This document shows, piece after piece, positions 6,820 through 7,839 of a stretch of DNA of 7,839 nucleotides; positions within the stretch are counted from its first letter, which is position 1, and each line of letters opens with the position of its first letter. Origin of the DNA: Elusimicrobiota bacterium (GTDB lineage: Bacteria > Elusimicrobiota > Elusimicrobia > UBA1565 > UBA9628); assembly GCA_023700845.1 (NCBI GenBank), contig JAMPYD010000075.1, positions 1-7,839 of the forward strand. Direction: 5' to 3'. The position numbers were made by a program, and so were the translations under genes. The notes under the pieces are model-generated. The model did no database searches, was not told where the DNA came from, and worked only from the letters and a program-made list of their open reading frames with translations.

Positions 6820-6823
<4 letters not shown>
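6263..6823 (-). CDS. Multi-pass membrane protein of uncharacterised family, 186 residues
   Basis: The protein has about five hydrophobic segments (roughly residues 10-25, 62-82, 86-106, 133-152 and 160-178), so it is an inner-membrane protein. Between segments one and two it carries the polar string HIEGAHGWAVNLPTW (28-42), then LTGYHLW (58-64), HLP (74-76), WDLQWFVWNPAWG (101-113) and LPVDYFMGY (132-140). I recall similarly patterned hypothetical membrane proteins in other bacteria, with the EG..GWA..LPTW, TGYH and WFV.NP features kept, but know no function for them. The density of Trp, His and Glu near the membrane face could mean cofactor or metal binding; that is inference. The ATG overlaps the TGA of rsgA in an ATGA junction, implying translational coupling, and the next gene follows after 3 bases. 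No close Shine-Dalgarno beyond a weak purine run is present. Confidence 0.88.
6267..6273 (-). promoter_or_regulatory. Shine-Dalgarno AAGAGGA for the 85-residue gene
   Basis: On the minus strand AAGAGGA lies seven bases before the ATG at 6259 and overlaps the last codons of the upstream membrane-protein gene. It is the clearest ribosome-binding site in the window and fixes the start of the small gene. Confidence 0.8.

Positions 6824-7839
<1,016 letters not shown>

Overview
The window is high-GC bacterial DNA that is almost fully coding. It holds seven genes: one truncated at each end and five complete. I infer an Elusimicrobiota-like lineage. The main clue is the style of two exported proteins in the middle, each with a signal peptide, then a Val-Arg-Val-Val stretch, then a long Ala/Pro/Ser/Leu linker; I associate this with high-GC Elusimicrobiota genomes. 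No marker gene here settles the phylum, so the assignment is tentative.

Left region, + strand: the C-terminal end of an M13 (neprilysin/PepO-type) zinc metallopeptidase, then 7 bases, then a complete 742-residue protein with a signal peptide, about eight ankyrin repeats, an unassigned middle region and a C-terminal caspase-like (C14/metacaspase-type) peptidase domain with its His-Cys dyad intact. Two peptidases, one clearly exported and one from a usually exported or membrane family, therefore sit in one probable transcription unit.

Middle region, 2717-5971: two divergently transcribed genes share a 111-base spacer. Both encode predicted exported proteins with the same N-terminal layout but unrelated bodies. 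Each start codon has a TAnnnT -10-like hexamer only 6-7 bases upstream, which suggests leaderless mRNAs. The spacer also holds a perfect GC-rich inverted repeat. I recognise neither protein by name. The larger one has features faintly like amidoligase/glutamine-synthetase-fold ligases, offered only as a hypothesis.

Right region, - strand: a compact operon of rsgA (ribosome-assembly GTPase, N-terminus cut by the window end), a multi-pass membrane protein whose start overlaps the rsgA stop by 4 bases (ATGA), and an 85-residue soluble protein 3 bases further on with a clear Shine-Dalgarno. The last gene is visibly less GC-rich than its surroundings. The operon converges with the 4181-5971 gene across 30 bases.

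No tRNA, rRNA, CRISPR array, insertion sequence or attachment site was seen. The only stretches without a gene are 428-434, 2664-2716, 4070-4180, 5972-6001 and 6260-6262, all under 120 bases. The best candidates for something undescribed are the divergent exported pair with its symmetric promoters, the exported ankyrin-caspase fusion, and the membrane protein coupled to rsgA.
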